NCBI GenBank assembly: GCA_943737045.1
Contig: CALSFV010000476.1
Location: forward strand, 41,753 to 105,752
Direction of reading: 5' to 3'
Origin: Parapristionchus giblindavisi
Taxonomy: Eukaryota; Nematoda; Chromadorea; Rhabditida; Diplogasteridae
Length of the DNA stretch: 64,000 nt
A program made the translations under genes and the position numbers. Shown piece by piece: positions 11,801 to 25,819 of this stretch. The stretch's first letter is position 1, and every line of letters starts with the position of its first letter. The notes beneath the pieces are model-generated. The model saw only the letters and a program-made list of their open reading frames with translations, was not told the DNA's origin and did not search any database.

Positions 11801-14800
11801 TGATTTATTTGTTAAAATTAAAACCTTAATATTGATGTATTGTAGATCAACTCTGATTTCGTTGGTGCAGCTGTTCGTGGAGCTCAAGCTGTAGTTGAAG
11901 GAAATGTAATGGCTATTAATCCAGCTGATGATCCTAAGACTCATATGTATATTTGGAATAATATCTTCTTCTCTCTTGGATTTGATGTCAAGGATCATTA
12001 TAAGGTTTGCTATTTCTATCGACTTCAGATCACCGTCACTCTAATAATAAAACTTAGAAAACTTTTGATTTGAATGAACAATGTGAAACATAAGATTGAC
12101 TATTTGAGCATTTGTCAACATTGTATATTTGAAGGAACTCGGTGGTGACGCAGCTGCATTCGCTGCTACTTCAGCTGATCTACAGGTATGTTGTTTTATT
12201 TATTGATTAATTAACCAAAATGTTTGTTAATAGGGAGTGAAGGCGTATTCATCAGTCTGTGATGATTCCAAATTGGCAACTCTTGGTATGGCTATCGTTG
12301 ACTACAAGGGATTCCGTGTCACTGCACAGAGTATCATTCCTGGTATCCTCGAGAGAGAACAGGTATTTGATATTAATATTGTCATTTCACTTATCCCTCC
12401 GATTATTATGCTTTTCAATGAAACAAGATTTTCGTTAGAAATGGTTTTTTATCGATATGTCATTCAGGAACAATCAGTCGTATATGGATCGATAGATTTC
12501 GGAAAGACTGTCGTCTCTCATGAAAAGTATCATGAACTATTGGAGAAACCTGCTAAGGATCTCAAGATTCTACCTCATGAGGTGAGATTGATCACTAATT
12601 TATCGATTCATTCAATGAATTAAATCATCTTTTTCAGGTATGGAATGGTAAGGAAGGTGAAGAGTCGCAGAAGGTTAAGCTGTATACTAGCTTTGAGACT
12701 AAGGTAGATTTCATTGACTTCAATTATTGATTTATTGATTGATGATTCAGGGTATAATTGGAAATGATTCTCGTTATTATATTCTTGATCTTCTTCGTAC
12801 AATGCCTCCAGATGTTCATTTCCTCGCTGATTCTCCGGTAATGATTGTTCAATTGTTATATTTATTTGGCATATTGAATAAGTAATAATGTTTTTTTACA
12901 TATTCTATTGTATGTGATTGAAATATTGGATTATCAATCTAATCATTTACTATATAATTCAATTGTAGGTATCAGACTCTGCCAAGGAGGCTGGATATCC
13001 TCGTGCATTCTGTCATAAACTAGTTGCTTTCCGTCATGAACTCGTTAATGCATTCTATGAGTATGATTCATTATTATTTATTCTTCTTCTATCAATATCT
13101 TATTATATTCTTTATATAATCATTTGATTTGAGATACCGTTACGTGATGTTCGTACGCATTGCTACATACCACATTCAGATCAAGGCTAAGGAGGCCAAA
13201 GAAAGGATAGCCAAGGAGAAAGTATGTATACTATCATACTGTATTTATTGATTTGTGATATGTTTAATTAATGCTTGATGTTATAGGGAATCGAAGAGAA
13301 AGATGTCGTTCTCAGTCCTGAAGAGGGAGCTCAAATCAACAAGGAAGCTGTTCAGAAGGTTAACTTTTATTGATTTATGAATGAGTGATAATTATTGAAT
13401 GATTAATAATTGTAGGCAGCAGAGGCAGTTCATTCTCTCAATCCTGATGAGTTTGATATTCGATTCAATCCTGATTGTTTCTCCACCTCTGTCAAACACG
13501 TTGAAACTGAAGATCTAGAGGTATATTGATTAGTTCATAGATGATCTACCTTACTATGATATTCTATCCTATAAATATCCTTTATAATTGTTATTACAGA
13601 GTCAACGTCGTCTAGTAGTTGATTGTGGAGAGTTTCTTCTTACTCAACAGATTCCTTCTCTTTTATCTGATCTCATTGATAATACTATATCTCCTATTGA
13701 TGGAGAAGGATTAGCTGAACAAATGCATTCAAGAGGAATCAATATCAGATATCTTGGACATATTGTCAAACAGGTAATCATTTCATTCATATCAATTATG
13801 TAGTTTCATTCGTCGTCATGTTCGATATCAGTGGTATTTTCATAATGAAATATGTATATCGTAGGTTGAACCAACGACTTCTGGATGGATTCGATCTCTA
13901 CTTGGATGTGAACTCGTCGCTCGATCAGCTAAACACGTATTCCGTGTACTCTTCCAGTCTGTCAAGGCTGAGAAGGTTAGTCATATTTCTAATGCTATCG
14001 ATTAATTGATTTTATGAATTGAGTATTTAATTGATTATCTATGTCTTATCGATTGATTGATTGATTATAGACAGCTGCAGCTGCAGCCCATCTTCTCTCA
14101 TGTCTTCTTGCTACTGATGGATCGATTGAATCTTTGTCTGATTCAAAGAAGAAGGTAAATCATATTATTGATTAGTTCCATTCCATTATTGATTATTATT
14201 ATTCAGACAGGAAAGAAGGGTGGTCGTGTACGTGCTTCAACAGCAACTGAATGGGAATTGACTAGTCAAAAGAGTCTATGGAAGTCTATCTGTGAAGAAG
14301 CCAAATCATATTATGGATATGATCTTGAGGTATACTCTAGTATTTCCATCATATTCATAGGCATAAGTCGAATAGCTAGGTTATCGGTTTTCAAAATCCG
14401 GTCAGGTTTTTCAATTTTTGTAAAATTTTAGCTCAAAATCCGGTCAGGTTTTTCGATTTTTAGTGACATTTTGCCTCAAAATCCGGTCAGGCTTGGTACT
14501 TTGTAACATACTTTTCGACCTATGATGATATATCGATATCGATATTCATTTCATTGTAGATCACTGGTATGGATGCACTTACCGAGGCATGGGGAGTACA
14601 GAAGACTTCACTCTTGAGAAGAATCTGTCGATCAATTGGTATTCAGCTCCTTGCTAAGGTACGGTATTGAAAGGGGTTACTGTAAGTGATTGACATTATT
14701 ATAGGACTATAATGTGACCGGATCGACCAATGGACGTCCCATATTTGTTGAAGATGATGTACAGAATGTATTCCCTGTAAGTATTACTTCCTTACCTTTT

Positions 14801-17800
14801 ACAATTTACTTATTGATCGCTTGTTTCGAAAATGCTATATTATTTCTGAATTGGTCCTTCTTGATGTCGTGATGTTTAAATGGGCATTACATGACGGTGT
14901 GTATTGGTAACGTAATAAAATAAATATACATTGAAGGTGACTAAACATCGTGAACCAATGGCTAATGATGCAAAGAGACTCTTCACTCGTGGACAACAAG
15001 AAATGGCTAATGGAAGACTGAAGGAAGCTTATGAATTCATTGCTGAATCGGTTCGTATTCTATAAATCAATACTATTTATTGATTGATTATTGGAATGAT
15101 ATTCTTATTCATTAATTTTAGGTTAATCTGATGACATCAGTATACGGTGCAATGCACGGAGAGCTCGCTCAGGCACTTAGATCACTTGCTCGTCTATCAT
15201 ATATCCTTGGTAAGTATAAAGGTGTACTGTAGGATATGAATCATATACCGTAATCATTCCCTTCAGGAGATCCTTCTGATGCTCTTGCTCAACAACATCG
15301 TGCAGCCATAATGGCAGAGAGATGTTATGGACTTGATCATGCTGAGACTATCACTGAATATGTATGTTTATTTATTCATATAATACTAATAATGATTAGT
15401 ATATATTCATCGATTATCTTATATTATTCAGGTAAATCTTGCTCATATGGCCTTCTCTAATCTTCTTGTTCCTACTGCTCTTCGTCTCTTATACAGGTAT
15501 GAGGACTTGAGTTATGATCAAAAATCAATCAATTAATTCTTTAGAGCTCGTCACTTACTTCTCATTGCTGCTGGTGAAAACCATCCATTCATGGCTACTA
15601 TTGATGTACATATTGATTATGAATTAACATAAATAATTGTTGTATATTTAAACTAATATTTGTATTTTCAGGGTAACATTGGAGTGATTCTATTCGCTGT
15701 TCAAGAGTTTGATCTAGCAACGAAGTTCCTTCAATCAGCTGAGAAGATCTCTGCTGTCTGTGGAGAATCGAAGAGACTCAAGGTTAGTGACTGAATATAC
15801 TGTAGTGGTATATTAACTATTGTTTCCAGTCTGCTCTATTGAATCATATGATGGCTCGTGCTCATGCATGTAGAGGAGACTTCCGCACTGCACTTACTGC
15901 TGAGAAGGAAACATTCACTCTATACAGTACACTATTCGGAGCTGAACACGAAAAGGTACGTATTCAGTCCTTATTATCGATTGTGTCTGTATTATCATAT
16001 CTCAAACAAGTATCTCAGGCATATATGAGAGGATATCTGACTCGATCGACATACTTGTGTTGGGGCTTGGCATTCTATGAAAAAATGGATAGTGAGATTT
16101 TTGCAGTTTTATGTAGTACTGTCCGAGAGAAGTTCACCCATGCAGGAGAGAAGTTGTGAAAATGCTTCTACGCCTCGGGGCATGACGTCATAAAAATTTA
16201 AAATTTTTGCAAACTTGCTCGTACGGCTTCATGAGTGGTACCAATCGATTCCTCGTTCAATTCTAAGACTTTTTTGATTCGGTAATTTTTTTGTTAATCT
16301 TCGGTCTTCCTTAGGAAAAATGCAAAAAAACATTAATAAATTCAATTTTTTCGAATTTAATATATTATGCAAGTGCAAAGGGCCGTTTTTTATTCGCTCA
16401 GTTTTTTCTTATTACAATTACACATACGCTTGTACATACCGTTAATTTTTTAAGGGGGCCCGGTAGATTGGAGAAGCAAAAAACAAGTGCAATTGAATTG
16501 TGGTGTGCTTACTGTAAAGCTGCCGAGTTTTGTGCTATTTCCCGGCTCTGGCTTCTGATTCTCGTTCTCGATGATAACTGATGTAATCATATCTACTACT
16601 TTAACACGGCTCAAGCAATATACTTATGACATTCCTCGGCTACAGTAACTCACATAGCACACTGAAATGAAAGAGCAATGAGAGAGAAAGCACATGAGCG
16701 CGCACCGAGTAGACCTCAGCATAACTTTTGCTACGGGTCTGAAAGGAATCGGGACTAAACCAAAATAAGGGAAATAAATCTATGATACATTGCAAAGCTG
16801 CTTGCGCAGGAACCATAATTTTAGAATACCTGCCCTCTGAAGAATAGGGTCTCGAAATCCGTCCTATCAAAAAAAAAAAATTTTATGCCCTGAGGGCAAA
16901 TGACGAGCAATGACAACCGTAGTAAGGGGATAAACATTACTCGCCACTAGCATTATTTTAGCACTTAGAACGGGTTGTTAGCACATCTAGAAGCAGAGTT
17001 ATAAATTTTGGTGGTCAAAGTTGCAACCCTGCTACAGCTTGAAATCAGAGTCGGAGCCATTCCGGATTGTTTGACTGTGCAGCCCTGATGGGGTTCTCCA
17101 CTCTCACAATGTTTCAGAAGAACAGGACTTTTGACTAAAGAAACAAAATTTTTCAAAAAAGTGTAATTCGATTGCGTCATCACTAAGCAATAATGAACTA
17201 ATGTAAATTCACCAACATATCATGGTTGTATTCCTTGTTAAATTCTGTACATTGACTCAAAAGATCAGCTTGATTGCTTTCCTGGATCAAAAGTTATAAA
17301 AATATGAATAAGTGCCCGGAGACTTGTTGCCTACACTTTATCTAGGTAAGTGTTTAATTCATTTCAGTGTGCTATGTGAGTTATTGTAGCCGAGGAATGC
17401 CATAAGTATATTGCACGAGCCGTGTTAAAGTAGTAGATATGATTACATCAGTTATCATCGACAACGAGAATCAGAGGCCAGAGCCGGGAAATAGCACAAA
17501 ACTCGGCAGCTTTACAGTAAGCACACCACAATTCAATTGCACTTGTTTTTTGCTTCTCCAATCTACCGGGCCCCCTTAAAAAATTAACGGTATGTACAAG
17601 CGTATGTGTAATTGTAATAAGAAAAAACTGAGCGAAGAAAAAACGGCCCTTTGCACTTGCACAATATATTAAATTCGAAAAAATTGAATTTATTAATGTT
17701 TTTTTGCATTTTTCCTAAGGAAGACCGAAGATTAACAAAAAAATTACCGAATCAAAAAAGTCTTAGAATTGAACGAGGAATCGATTGGTACCACTCATGA

Positions 17801-18604
17801 AGCCGTACGAGCAAGTTTGCAAAAGTTTTAAATATTTATGACGTCATGCCCCGAGGCGTAGAAGCATTTTCACAACTTCTCTCCTGCATGGGTGAACTTC
17901 TCTCGGACAGTACTACATAAAACTGCAAAAATCTCACTATCCATTTTTTCATAGAATGCCAAGAGTATTTCGATCCAGTGAGATATCCTCTCATATACCC
18001 TCCCGATCTATGAAAAATTCGTTCAAACATGAAAATGATTTAGCCAAAATTCACTCAAACGTGAAATTTTTTGCATCCCATTCACCCGATTTTAATTTCC
18101 AGCGGCAAAGGTTGCCCACATATGATTGACTTCCTGGGAAAATTCGAAGAGCCTCTGATATGAGTTTTGATTTGTTGATGTATGGACCCTTTTCAGACAA
18201 AGGAATCAAATGAGTTCCTTCGTGAGTTGACTACACAAGCAGTACAATTCCAGAAGAGAATGCAAGATGCAACAAAGGGAACTACTAATCTTTCTCATAT
18301 CATGCCTATCAATGTATGTATTAGTTATTATAATGGAATGAATTATTGTCCAAATTGGTTTCTTTTTTGCTTGTTTGTGATACATAGAGATGATTGATTG
18401 GTTATATATGATGGATGAGTATGATGATTACAGGTACAACAACCTTCACTTGCATCAATCATGGAAGTTCTCAATATCGTTAATGGTATCATTGTTCTAC
18501 AAATTCGTGATCCATCAACTAAAGAAGAAGAAGAAGAAACACAAGGATCATCTAGTGATAATGTCAAAGAAGAACCAAAACTTGAAGAGGAATCTCTTGA
18601 CTAG
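8805..18604 (+). CDS. clu-1: Clustered mitochondria protein (CLU)
   Basis: CLU/CluA/CLUH family: a cytosolic RNA-binding protein that binds mRNAs of nuclear-encoded mitochondrial proteins and keeps mitochondria dispersed. 35 exons join in frame to 1266 residues, close to the family length: 8805-8988, 9726-9838, 9921-10056, 10506-10577, 10625-10719, 10783-10947, 11105-11253, 11342-11419, 11469-11541, 11608-11769, 11846-12004, 12135-12185, 12234-12362, 12468-12581, 12638-12703, 12751-12837, 12969-13060, 13134-13221, 13287-13358, 13416-13520, 13600-13773, 13865-13975, 14071-14154, 14207-14329, 14560-14658, 14705-14776, 14937-15050, 15122-15209, 15267-15361, 15432-15496, 15545-15605, 15672-15782, 15830-15955, 18197-18313, 18434-18604. 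Diagnostic stretches: N-terminal ubiquitin-like CLU-N ([16 protein letters not shown]), CLU domain (IPGQ-like [41 protein letters not shown]), C-terminal TPR region (residues about 960-1180). The tail is acidic, as is the Lys/Glu-rich N-terminus. The start is the first ATG in frame with CLU-N. Exon 9 uses a weak upstream context but is the only choice that keeps frame. Confidence 0.95.
14392..14500 (+). repeat. Minisatellite in clu-1 intron 24
   Basis: Three copies of CAAAATCCGGTCAGG start at 14392, 14434 and 14477, a period of 42-43 bases, with similar TTTTTC-rich spacers. They lie wholly inside the intron between the exons ending at 14329 and starting at 14560. Confidence 0.85.
16021..17997. 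mobile_element. 2 kb fold-back element in clu-1 intron 33
   Basis: Arms of about 640-650 bases (about 16021-16670 and 17360-17997) are near-perfect reverse complements. The tips read TATATGAGAGGATATC and GATATCCTCTCATATA, consistent with TA-flanked insertion. The loop (about 16690-17315) is a diverged copy of one arm of the Tc1-like element at 51726-53158. No transposase frame is seen. The host intron (15956-18196) keeps good splice sites, and the exons on either side remain in frame, so the gene appears to tolerate the insertion. Confidence 0.9.
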
Positions 18605-19883
18605 ATTTAGACCACATACTACGGTAGTCTCATTATAGATCTAGACATTGGCTTAGATACGGGCAATTCTATTTTCCTTCGCTCACTTTTTTGCTGGTAT
18701 CTCATCTTCATCCATATATTATTGATTGATTATCATCATCCATTTTTCTATTGATTCCTGCCTCCAATGATTGAAACATAAGCACGATTGTATCAGCTAT
18801 TCCACTTGATTGTCTCATTTTTTGCATGCACTCTCGTACGAAATCATTCTACCGTCTATTATAATTGATATCGATACCTGCACTCTGTCCCTATTATCGA
18901 TTGCTTGTTTTGTTATCTTTGCTCTCTGAGTGGACTTTGTCAGTCCATTTCTACCGTACTCTTTATTCGTTTATCTATCGATTGGTTGTTTCTCATTTAC
19001 CGTAATCAAATCCGCACCTTGTTAATCCACACCCACACACGCATTGATCGACTTCTTTCTTTTTTTTCTTCAATTTAGTTTTTTTTTGTTATTTATTAGA
19101 GAAATGACATAGTTGTTAGAGTAGTTTATCCTTTATATATTATTGTTAGCTGTCTATATATCGTTTAACGATTGTTTTCCCCTCTTATTCTTTCTTTATT
19201 CACTTTCATTTATGCTCACTACCGTATTCTCAATCTACCTTTAGTCCTCAAATGAATCAATAATGCTCAGATGACATCCATCCATCCATGCTGTGTACTA
19301 CATCACATTATGTCTGCCTCTACTTTGTCCTCATCCAATAAATCAATATCTTCCGATTTACTCAATCAATCTAGTTTAGTTGTTCTTTTAATTGTTTAGA
19401 TGTAATTTGATAGTTTGTTTCTTGTTAGTTAGATGTTATTTCTCCATTCATTCATTCTTCACCTCTGATGACCTCGTAATCTCCCCATCTACATCTACAT
19501 CTGTGCTCTTGATTTCTATGATTGGAAATAAACTCGGAGATTAGAGATGATCGGCACTTAATTTATTCACATAGAGTTAATATCGCAGAATATGATAACC
19601 TGAATATGAGGCAATTTAGCGTATTAATCAATAATCAAAGCGAGATAGTATGCGCACAAGAGATAAGGGGAACATGAAGTAAAGAGAGACTAGATTGAAT
19701 CGATAAAGATAAATATATTGTATTGAATATTGATTGAAGTATGAAACACGTAATGAAGAGACGAAGGAGAAAGTGAAGATTAATGAAAGAACAAAGACAA
19801 ACAAACAATAAGCTACAGTACGACAAGACAAGACAATATATAAAACACTAATTACGGTATAGAACAATCAATCGATATATCGA
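18605..19883. other. 3' regions of two convergent genes
   Basis: This holds the 3' ends of clu-1 (+) and pod-1 (-). A candidate poly(A) signal for clu-1 is AATAAA at 19337-19342. For pod-1, reading the other strand, AATAAA falls at 19562-19567. T-rich sequence and ATTGATTG words fill the rest; no further gene is seen. Confidence 0.55.
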
Positions 19884-22800
19884 TTACTCTTTCCAATCTT
19901 CTTCAGGAACTCCTTCCATTCGATCCTGTTCAAGTACACCATCACCCTCTTCAATCTTATTCGACCATGCTGACATCACCTGAACGGAATACGGTAAGTA
20001 AAGGGATACTGTATCCAATCAATCAATCGATCGATAAAGTACAGTACCTCTTTCTCTTTTGGAGTAGCAGCAGGGATGGTGATATTAGTAGTACTAGATA
20101 CGGTAGTGATAGGAGCAGTGGTTGTAGTTCCATTACTCTCTAGTGTATGTTCACTACGACTGGCGAGTTTAGGAGTGACAATGGGTACGGTAGCCAATGC
20201 TGATACACCTTCTGGACGAAGTGAACGGAATAATGGTGCAGTCTACAATATATCAATCAATAAACGATAATCAATCAATATCAGTCAATATACAGTACCT
20301 TAGATCCTTCTAACCATTGATCAGCTGTTAGTGATGGTTCCCATGTAACTAGAGCATCAGGGAAGAGATCAGATTGGAATACATCTTTCTGAAGATAAGA
20401 TAAAGATAATCAATAGATATTTGGTATTTGATATTTGGATATGCATTACATTGAAGTACCGATTATAATGAATCAATAAATGATATTCGAAGGAAATCGG
20501 TTCAAAACATCATAATATTATAATAGGATGATATTGAATCATGTAATCACCTTGACTCTCGGAACACGGAATCGAAGCATTTCCAATGTCTTCTCTGTTA
20601 ATCTCCATCCACGTGCAAACTCTACCTCCATTACCTACAAAGAGTTTAATATTGATTGAACAGGACACTACAGTATATGTATAGACACGTAGTCACTAAA
20701 TACCGTACCTTGCATACACTCTTATTGTGGAAAGCGATCGATTGATGACCTGGTTGTCCTTGGAACCGAGATAGTTCAAGAAGGAATGGAGGCTCTCGAC
20801 AAACTTCGAACATTTGAATCGATTGATCTCCCTTAAGGGATCACAGATCAGTCAAGATCAGTTAAAGATCAAAGATCAAGTTACAGTACCTTTCCAGAGA
20901 GGAAAAGGACGGAGGAGTCGAAGTCATACTGAGGAACGAGAGGTTGAACTGCATTATCAAGATGTTGTTTATGAAGAAGAGGAAGGGAAGATGAAGAAGC
21001 ATCATATAAGTGTAACTGGAATATCAATCAATCAATCAATCAATAGTCAGAATTAAACATTAACATAGACCAATATTAGATCGAAATATTTCTCGCATGA
21101 TACAAACACAGTAAATTCTTTATCTATAAGAGAATGATTCCATTACAAAGTATATTTAAGAAGTTCTTTCCTAATAGGAAATGGAATTCGATCCTATTAT
21201 TATAAGGGAACAATTCCGTAAAGAGACATTGGTATGCAATTTCTCTGTTTACATCTATTTTCTTATTCCATATGAAATGGTGATTCTTATTGGTTGATGG
21301 ATCATTAATAATTCTCTTGATAATCAATAAATCTATCTAACCTGTCTACCCGAACTCTTTGTCAATCCAGCCACAATGAGTATTGTATCATCACATGCAA
21401 ATAGTACACGAGCACCACGAGCTGATTCTATCGCTCCTTCTATCCGAGACTGAATACAATCAATCAATCAATCGATAATTACATCTAATCAGTAATGACT
21501 TCAATTCATCAAAATAATGTAGCGTACCTCAAGTGCTTCGACACTTTCCTGTGGTCTCCATACATGTACTTCAAGATCCTTAGCAATAGTAGCTAATCTT
21601 TGTCCATCAGATGACCATGATATAGATAGAATAGGTAATTGATGAGAATGCATACGAGAACGACGAATAGGAGGAGAAGATGAGGTCTTAAGAGATACAA
21701 TCATTACTTAGTCATTTATACTATAAAGTTATCCAATTTTTAGATTCCATTATCTGTGACCACAGTATGAATAAAACAACTATTATACAAATACAAATTG
21801 ATAAAAGATGTGTATGAAACAATAAATGAATATGACTTCATTCCTTCCTTCACTTACCGTCCATAATTCCACTGATCCATCTCCAAGTGCTATAGCTAAT
21901 AAACCTTCAGCTAATGGATGCCAACGAAGATTGATGATCTACAATAAGACGAATAATCAATCAATAATCATTGTAGAGTAATCTACAGTACCTTCTCTCC
22001 ACCCAATCGTAGTTCATGTAGAGGAGTAAGTGAAGATCTCTTAGTCTCAGTATCATTATCATTGATATGAGGGATCTTCCATAGATTGACCACTCCTTGA
22101 TCTGTTCCTACAGCAAGGAATGAAGGATCGAATGGAGACCATGCTAGATCTGTCACCTAAATAGTAAGAAATAAAGCTATTTCATATATCAAACAATAAT
22201 TGATCAATAATCTCAATAAAATCAATAAATCGATATGATAATCAATCGATAGTACCTGAGCTTTATTGTATATTCCATCGACTACTCCATCAGGTAACTT
22301 CTGTGACTTCTCAACATCCAAAATGGAGATGATACCAGCAGGGCCTAAATTAGTCTGTTAAATTGAGTAGTCTCACAACGAATGATAATAGATTACGGTA
22401 ACTAACCAGCAAGAGGAATTGCTAAATATCGATTAGAAGCTACAGCTCCATTGCATTCAGTAGGTAGACGAGTATTCACATTACGCATATTGGAGAACAC
22501 TGCACCAGCCTGAATATTAATGAATGAGATCAAAGATCAAAGATTAAAGACCAACCTTGACACCAGCAAGAGTCTCAACGTGTCTGTACTTAGACTGAAC
22601 CATCCCTACTACACATGATTTGGGACGAACGCGATGTGAGAGACCACGAGTGTTAGCATCTGAGAACAACCAAGTATAGGGTAGAGATCAAAGATCAAAG
22701 ATCAACTAACCATTATCATTTCTAGCGAGTACACGCAGTTTGACTTCAGGAGCAGATGGCATTGAAGGAACACGATTGATACGAGGAGAAGGAGTTACAG

Positions 22801-25800
22801 TAGTTGTAGATGTTGATTGAAGTTGAGAAGATGATGAATAAGAAGATTGAGGAACGTTCTCCTTCTGAATATTCAAATGATTAGATAGAAGAGATTGTTG
22901 AGATGGAAAGTAGAAAGAAGTAGAAGATGGAATGAATAATCAATGTGTTCCAATTAATCTAAGGCATCTTTATGATTAGAAGAAAAAAAAGAATTGTATA
23001 ATCAATTTAATATATGAATTCTACAAAAGAAGGGAAGACAAATGAGAGAAAGGAATTGGTGACACTATACATGACGAATATGATATTATCTATAACCTTT
23101 ACATATTTCATCTATGCTTTCATACTTATTCATCATCAACAATTTCTTCATATTTTCAATACTAACAATAAGGGGGGAGGACATTAGAATATCAACATCT
23201 TCCACATATAAATATGATATGAACCATCTACAGTATCCATACATACAGTATACTCACCAGTGATGTTGAATCAGCCTTCTCATCACTCAATTGTTTACTC
23301 AATCGTGGTTTGGGTGCTTCAGGAGCTACAGTATAAGCAAGTTCCTTTGGTTCTAACTTCTCAGGTTCAGGAACTGGGGCAGGAGTACTTGTAGTCCTCT
23401 TAGGAGCATTGTTGAGTGCAGGAGTAGGAGGTACTACTACAGTACATTTGGGTGGAGGAGGAGTTGGTTCAGGAGGAGGACAATCTGGACCTGTATGACC
23501 TGCTACCATCGATATACGTTCAGGCTGAAACAAAGTGAATGAATAATTGGAATCAATCAATAATGATACCGTACCATATCATTGGATCCATCCAACCATG
23601 CCTTTCCATTACATCCAGCAATTGGTCCACGAGTATCAGGGAAGAGATCAACATGAAGTTCACGATATGACTGTAGAAAATCAATCGATAATTGATCTGT
23701 CAGATATAGTAATCAAGAGAGACTTACTCTACGAGGTACAATACAGGGTATGGGAACAACAGAATGCTTTGTTAGTTGATAGATTCGAGCGACTTCACCG
23801 TCCATCACCTAAATATAGATTATGGATTAATTTATGAAGATTTTGTAGATTACATAAAACACAAATCATACCTTAACAGTTCTCTTTGGTGCCAATGAGA
23901 AACCGAGGACCTGTTCGGGAACATTGAGCTCATAGACTGAAATGAAATCAATCAATAAATAGCGTAATCATAGTCAATATTAGATAGATTACTGTACATA
24001 CCATCACTGATAATGGGTGCCTTATCTTGTAGTTCAGTAAGGAATATCTTATTGGTTCCCTTTCCACCAAGGAATAGTAACTTTGTATCCACATCATATT
24101 GAGGAATGAGTACTCCTGTTGTTGCTGTGTACTGAAATAATCATTATATGATATCATATGATAATATACAGAAACTACAATATCATCAATACCCAATAAA
24201 GATAAATATTCATTTTTGTTTATGTGAAGGAAGAATTCCGATCAATTGAATCTCTCATCGTATAATAATAAATAATATTTAAACATCAATTCACCTCCTT
24301 CACCATAATCGGCTTATCCCATGATCGATCATCAAAGATTCGAACTTCTTGAACTCGCTTCTGAAATTGAATCAATCAATAATATTAACTGAATCAACCA
24401 AATCAATCAATACTATATCTTATCGAGTAACTTACATTAGTGAATCCAGTGGATACAAACTTATTAGCAGCAAATAGACATCGAGCTTCTCGACCCATAC
24501 CAGAATGGAGTTGAATATCATGAATTGGAGTAGATCCAGCACGAGGATCCCATACTAGACCCTTAACCATACTAATCGATAATTCATCTTAATCAATGAA
24601 TCTACAGTACCTGTCTTCCTTTATCAACAGAAGCAGCAACAGTCTTTCCATCATCTGACCATGATACAGATAGAGCTTTCTCATTCACTCCACAACATTC
24701 TAAATAATCAAGTAGTTTAACATTTTCACTATTGCAAGACAAAAGTTACAAGAATCAATAAGAATAAATATATGAGCAATATGAAAGATTCTTAATAAAG
24801 ATATGTATGAATCAATATAATCTATAATACCTGCAACAACTTCTCCTCTATTGACATCAACTATGAATACATTAGATGTTGATGCAACAGCTACAATATC
24901 AGAAGCAGTTGAATGAGGAGAAAGAGATGAGAGTAGACGACCACTTCCTATATCTACCTCTCCTGATAATATTGATGGAGATGATGAAGATACTGACCAT
25001 ACTTTCACCTACAACTTATTCATTCATATCAGTCACTTAATATGAGTTATCGATTGATTAAAGTAACTATGACTATTAGCACTTCTACAGTACTTGCATA
25101 GAGTAAGAGAAGTAAAAGTAGAAATATGTCAACAACTCCAAAGGTTTTTGATACATAGATGTACCAGATTGTTTCTATTTAATAATCAATATCATCAATA
25201 GTATATATTTACCTTATCATCTCGACTACAAGTGACGAGTTTATTATCGACGAATGGAAGGAAAGCAAAGTCATCCACTTGTTCTACAAATGATTCATTC
25301 ATAATTATTGATTGATTGTGATCTACCTCCATGAGCACAGATAACATCAATATCAGTACGTACATGTCGACCACGGGCATCAGAAGGAAGAACACCCAAT
25401 TTACCTCCTCAATTATATATATTATCTTATGCACTTCATTCATCGACATCAATAATGTCAATTACTTAAGCTTAATTAATGAAATTTCAACTCAACAGGT
25501 ATAAGATTAAAGCAAAACAAAAGAAATTCATGTGAGAGATAAACTATTATTGTTGATAGAAAATAAGATAATCAATATAGATAAAGATTGATTGATTATG
25601 GAATACCTTCTCCTTCGATACAGAAAGCAATGAATGAATCACTACTCTGAATACCATTGTTAGTACATGATAATGTCCCTATGGGAAGATCGAACAATGT
25701 CTCCTGTAATAAGTCAATCAATAATCATCAAATCAATCAATAAAACAATGATCTACCTCCTTCTTGGGCATCTTAGGAGTAGTATTCTTGAACTTGGAAG

Positions 25801-25819
25801 GTTGGAAACGCCATGCCAT
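19884..25819 (-). CDS. pod-1: Tandem coronin, POD-1/coronin-7 type
   Basis: An actin-associated coronin with two WD40 beta-propellers, acting at the cortex and Golgi; in C. elegans POD-1 is needed for embryonic polarity. 27 exons on the minus strand join in frame to 1028 residues: 25757-25819, 25607-25703, 25327-25407, 25213-25283, 24831-25008, 24611-24699, 24436-24561, 24295-24360, 24002-24131, 23872-23936, 23728-23808, 23575-23670, 23258-23524, 22711-22864, 22556-22659, 22407-22509, 22256-22344, 21992-22156, 21858-21938, 21528-21686, 21342-21449, 20890-21015, 20709-20831, 20551-20634, 20299-20388, 20048-20242, 19884-19979. The N-terminus MAWRFQPSKFKNTTPKMPKK is typical of coronin-7. WD repeats (DDFAFLPF, LSVSWSDDG, DLAWSPFDP, LSISWSSDG) are visible in both halves. 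Residues 382-521 are a Pro/Ser linker; the C-terminus EGVPEEDWKE is the acidic Trp-containing tail known in this subfamily. Transcripts could still revise individual junctions. Confidence 0.94.

Noticed and set aside
17836..18030. Frames inside the fold-back element of clu-1
   Set aside because: The same frames occur mirrored in the other arm (15839-16159 beyond the true exon), have no domain and no transposase motif.
19884..25819. SEC31 or another generic WD40 protein
   Set aside because: The MAWRF start, the conserved second WD region and the acidic C-terminus with Trp identify a tandem coronin instead.
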